Positions 5,950 to 6,392 of a stretch of DNA of 6,392 bases are shown here, piece after piece. Location: positions 1 to 6,392 of the forward strand of contig JACESW010000078.1 in NCBI GenBank assembly GCA_013911625.1. Direction: 5' to 3'. The notes under the pieces are model-generated. The model saw only the letters and a program-made list of their open reading frames with translations. It did not search any database and was not told where the DNA came from. A program made the position numbers and the translations under genes. This DNA comes from Cryomorphaceae bacterium (GTDB lineage Bacteria; Bacteroidota; Bacteroidia; Flavobacteriales; Schleiferiaceae). Numbering within the stretch: the stretch's first letter is position 1; each line of letters starts with the position of its first letter.

Positions 5950-6392
5950 CAATACAAGCCCCTCGATAAAAGCCAGACTTTGGCTGAAATGCAGCGCTTC
6001 GCTTCGGGTAAAAGGGTGCTTTATATGGCAGCTCATCCAGACGATGAAAACACCCGTTTGATTGCTTGGTTGTCCAACGCCTTAGATGCAGAAACCACTT
6101 ATTTATCGCTCACTCGAGGTTCGGGCGGACAGAATTTGATCGGCGACGAGCTTGGAGCTGAGCTCGGTGTGATTCGTGAACATGAACTACGTGCCGCACG
6201 CAGCGTCGACGGTGGGAACCAACGTTTTACAGATGCCTTAGATTTCGGATATTCTAAAAGTGTGGACGAGGTGTGGACCAAATGGGACCACGACGATTTG
6301 CAGCTACAAACGGTGCGCACTATTCGTGAACTCAAACCGGATTTTATCATTACGCGATTCCCTCCAGACGAAAGGGCCGGCCACGGCCACCA
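5848..6392 (+). CDS. Secreted PIG-L/LmbE family zinc deacetylase, 3'-truncated by the window edge
   Basis: N-terminal 181 codons plus two bases of a zinc-dependent N-deacetylase; the frame is open to the right edge. The family removes acetyl groups from N-acetylglucosamine-type substrates, but the substrate here is unknown. Residues 1-34 form a signal peptide. The AAHPDDENTRL motif has His63 and Asp66 as predicted zinc ligands and Asp65 as the general base, by analogy with MshB. Family-typical LTRGSGGQNLIGDELG (about 92-107), RAARSVDGG and DFGYSK follow, and the visible part ends in RFPPDERAGHGH (170-181). The cut codon (CA) probably encodes the His that completes the zinc site. From memory, long Bacteroidota homologues reach about 800 residues, so most of the protein would lie outside. 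An in-frame TAA at 5833-5835 and no other start codon before 5848 fix the earliest start at the ATG at 5848. No clear Shine-Dalgarno is visible. The start abuts that of the divergent protease. Confidence 0.92.
   Translation, partial: MSVRNWTTKITSKPCIVQVLVLVFTMASVNQVVAQYKPLDKSQTLAEMQRFASGKRVLYMAAHPDDENTRLIAWLSNALDAETTYLSLTRGSGGQNLIGDELGAELGVIREHELRAARSVDGGNQRFTDALDFGYSKSVDEVWTKWDHDDLQLQTVRTIRELKPDFIITRFPPDERAGHGH

Noticed and set aside
6099..6350. Minus-strand open frame of 83 codons near the right edge
   Set aside because: It is antisense to the deacetylase frame, which carries unmistakable family motifs across the same stretch; the antisense product is Ser/Arg-rich and unrecognisable.
1..6392. 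Mobile elements, CRISPR arrays, tRNA/rRNA genes, riboswitches, phage or defence genes
   Set aside because: No transposase, integrase, spaced direct repeats or structured-RNA signatures were seen; all bases are assigned to three well-supported coding regions.

Overview
The window looks like a compact piece of a Bacteroidota chromosome, most likely Flavobacteriia or a close relative with mid-range GC. The best evidence is the central gene, whose product ends in a type IX secretion system (T9SS) type A sorting domain, a signal confined to that phylum. Weak or absent Shine-Dalgarno sequences and the type of the two flanking genes fit the same origin. Genus or species cannot be named from the sequence.

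Layout, left to right: (1) bases 1-1090, plus strand, the C-terminal three quarters of a sodium:solute symporter (SSS family) whose start lies outside the window; (2) bases 1087-5847, minus strand, a complete 1586-residue secreted subtilisin-like (S8) serine protease with a signal peptide, prodomain, catalytic domain, KP-43-type beta-sandwich, Ig/Fn3/CARDB-like modules, two MAM/jelly-roll-like modules, two PKD domains and a T9SS sorting domain; (3) bases 5848-6392, plus strand, the N-terminal 181 residues of a secreted PIG-L/LmbE-type zinc deacetylase that runs off the right edge.

There is no intergenic DNA. The symporter and protease stop codons overlap in a shared TTAA, and the protease and deacetylase start codons abut in a shared CATATG. 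Any promoter or terminator for these junctions must therefore lie within a neighbour's coding sequence. I found no RNA genes, CRISPR arrays, insertion sequences or attachment sites.

Functionally, the protease should cross the inner membrane by Sec and the outer membrane by T9SS, and end up on the cell surface or released. The deacetylase has a signal peptide and probably acts in the periplasm or outside the cell, on an N-acetylated substrate that the sequence does not identify. The symporter sits in the inner membrane and imports an unknown solute with sodium. A link between deacetylase and symporter (release, then uptake, of a sugar-like compound) is plausible but is inference. Nothing here forms a recognisable new defence or mobile system; the most unusual aspect is the gene packing.
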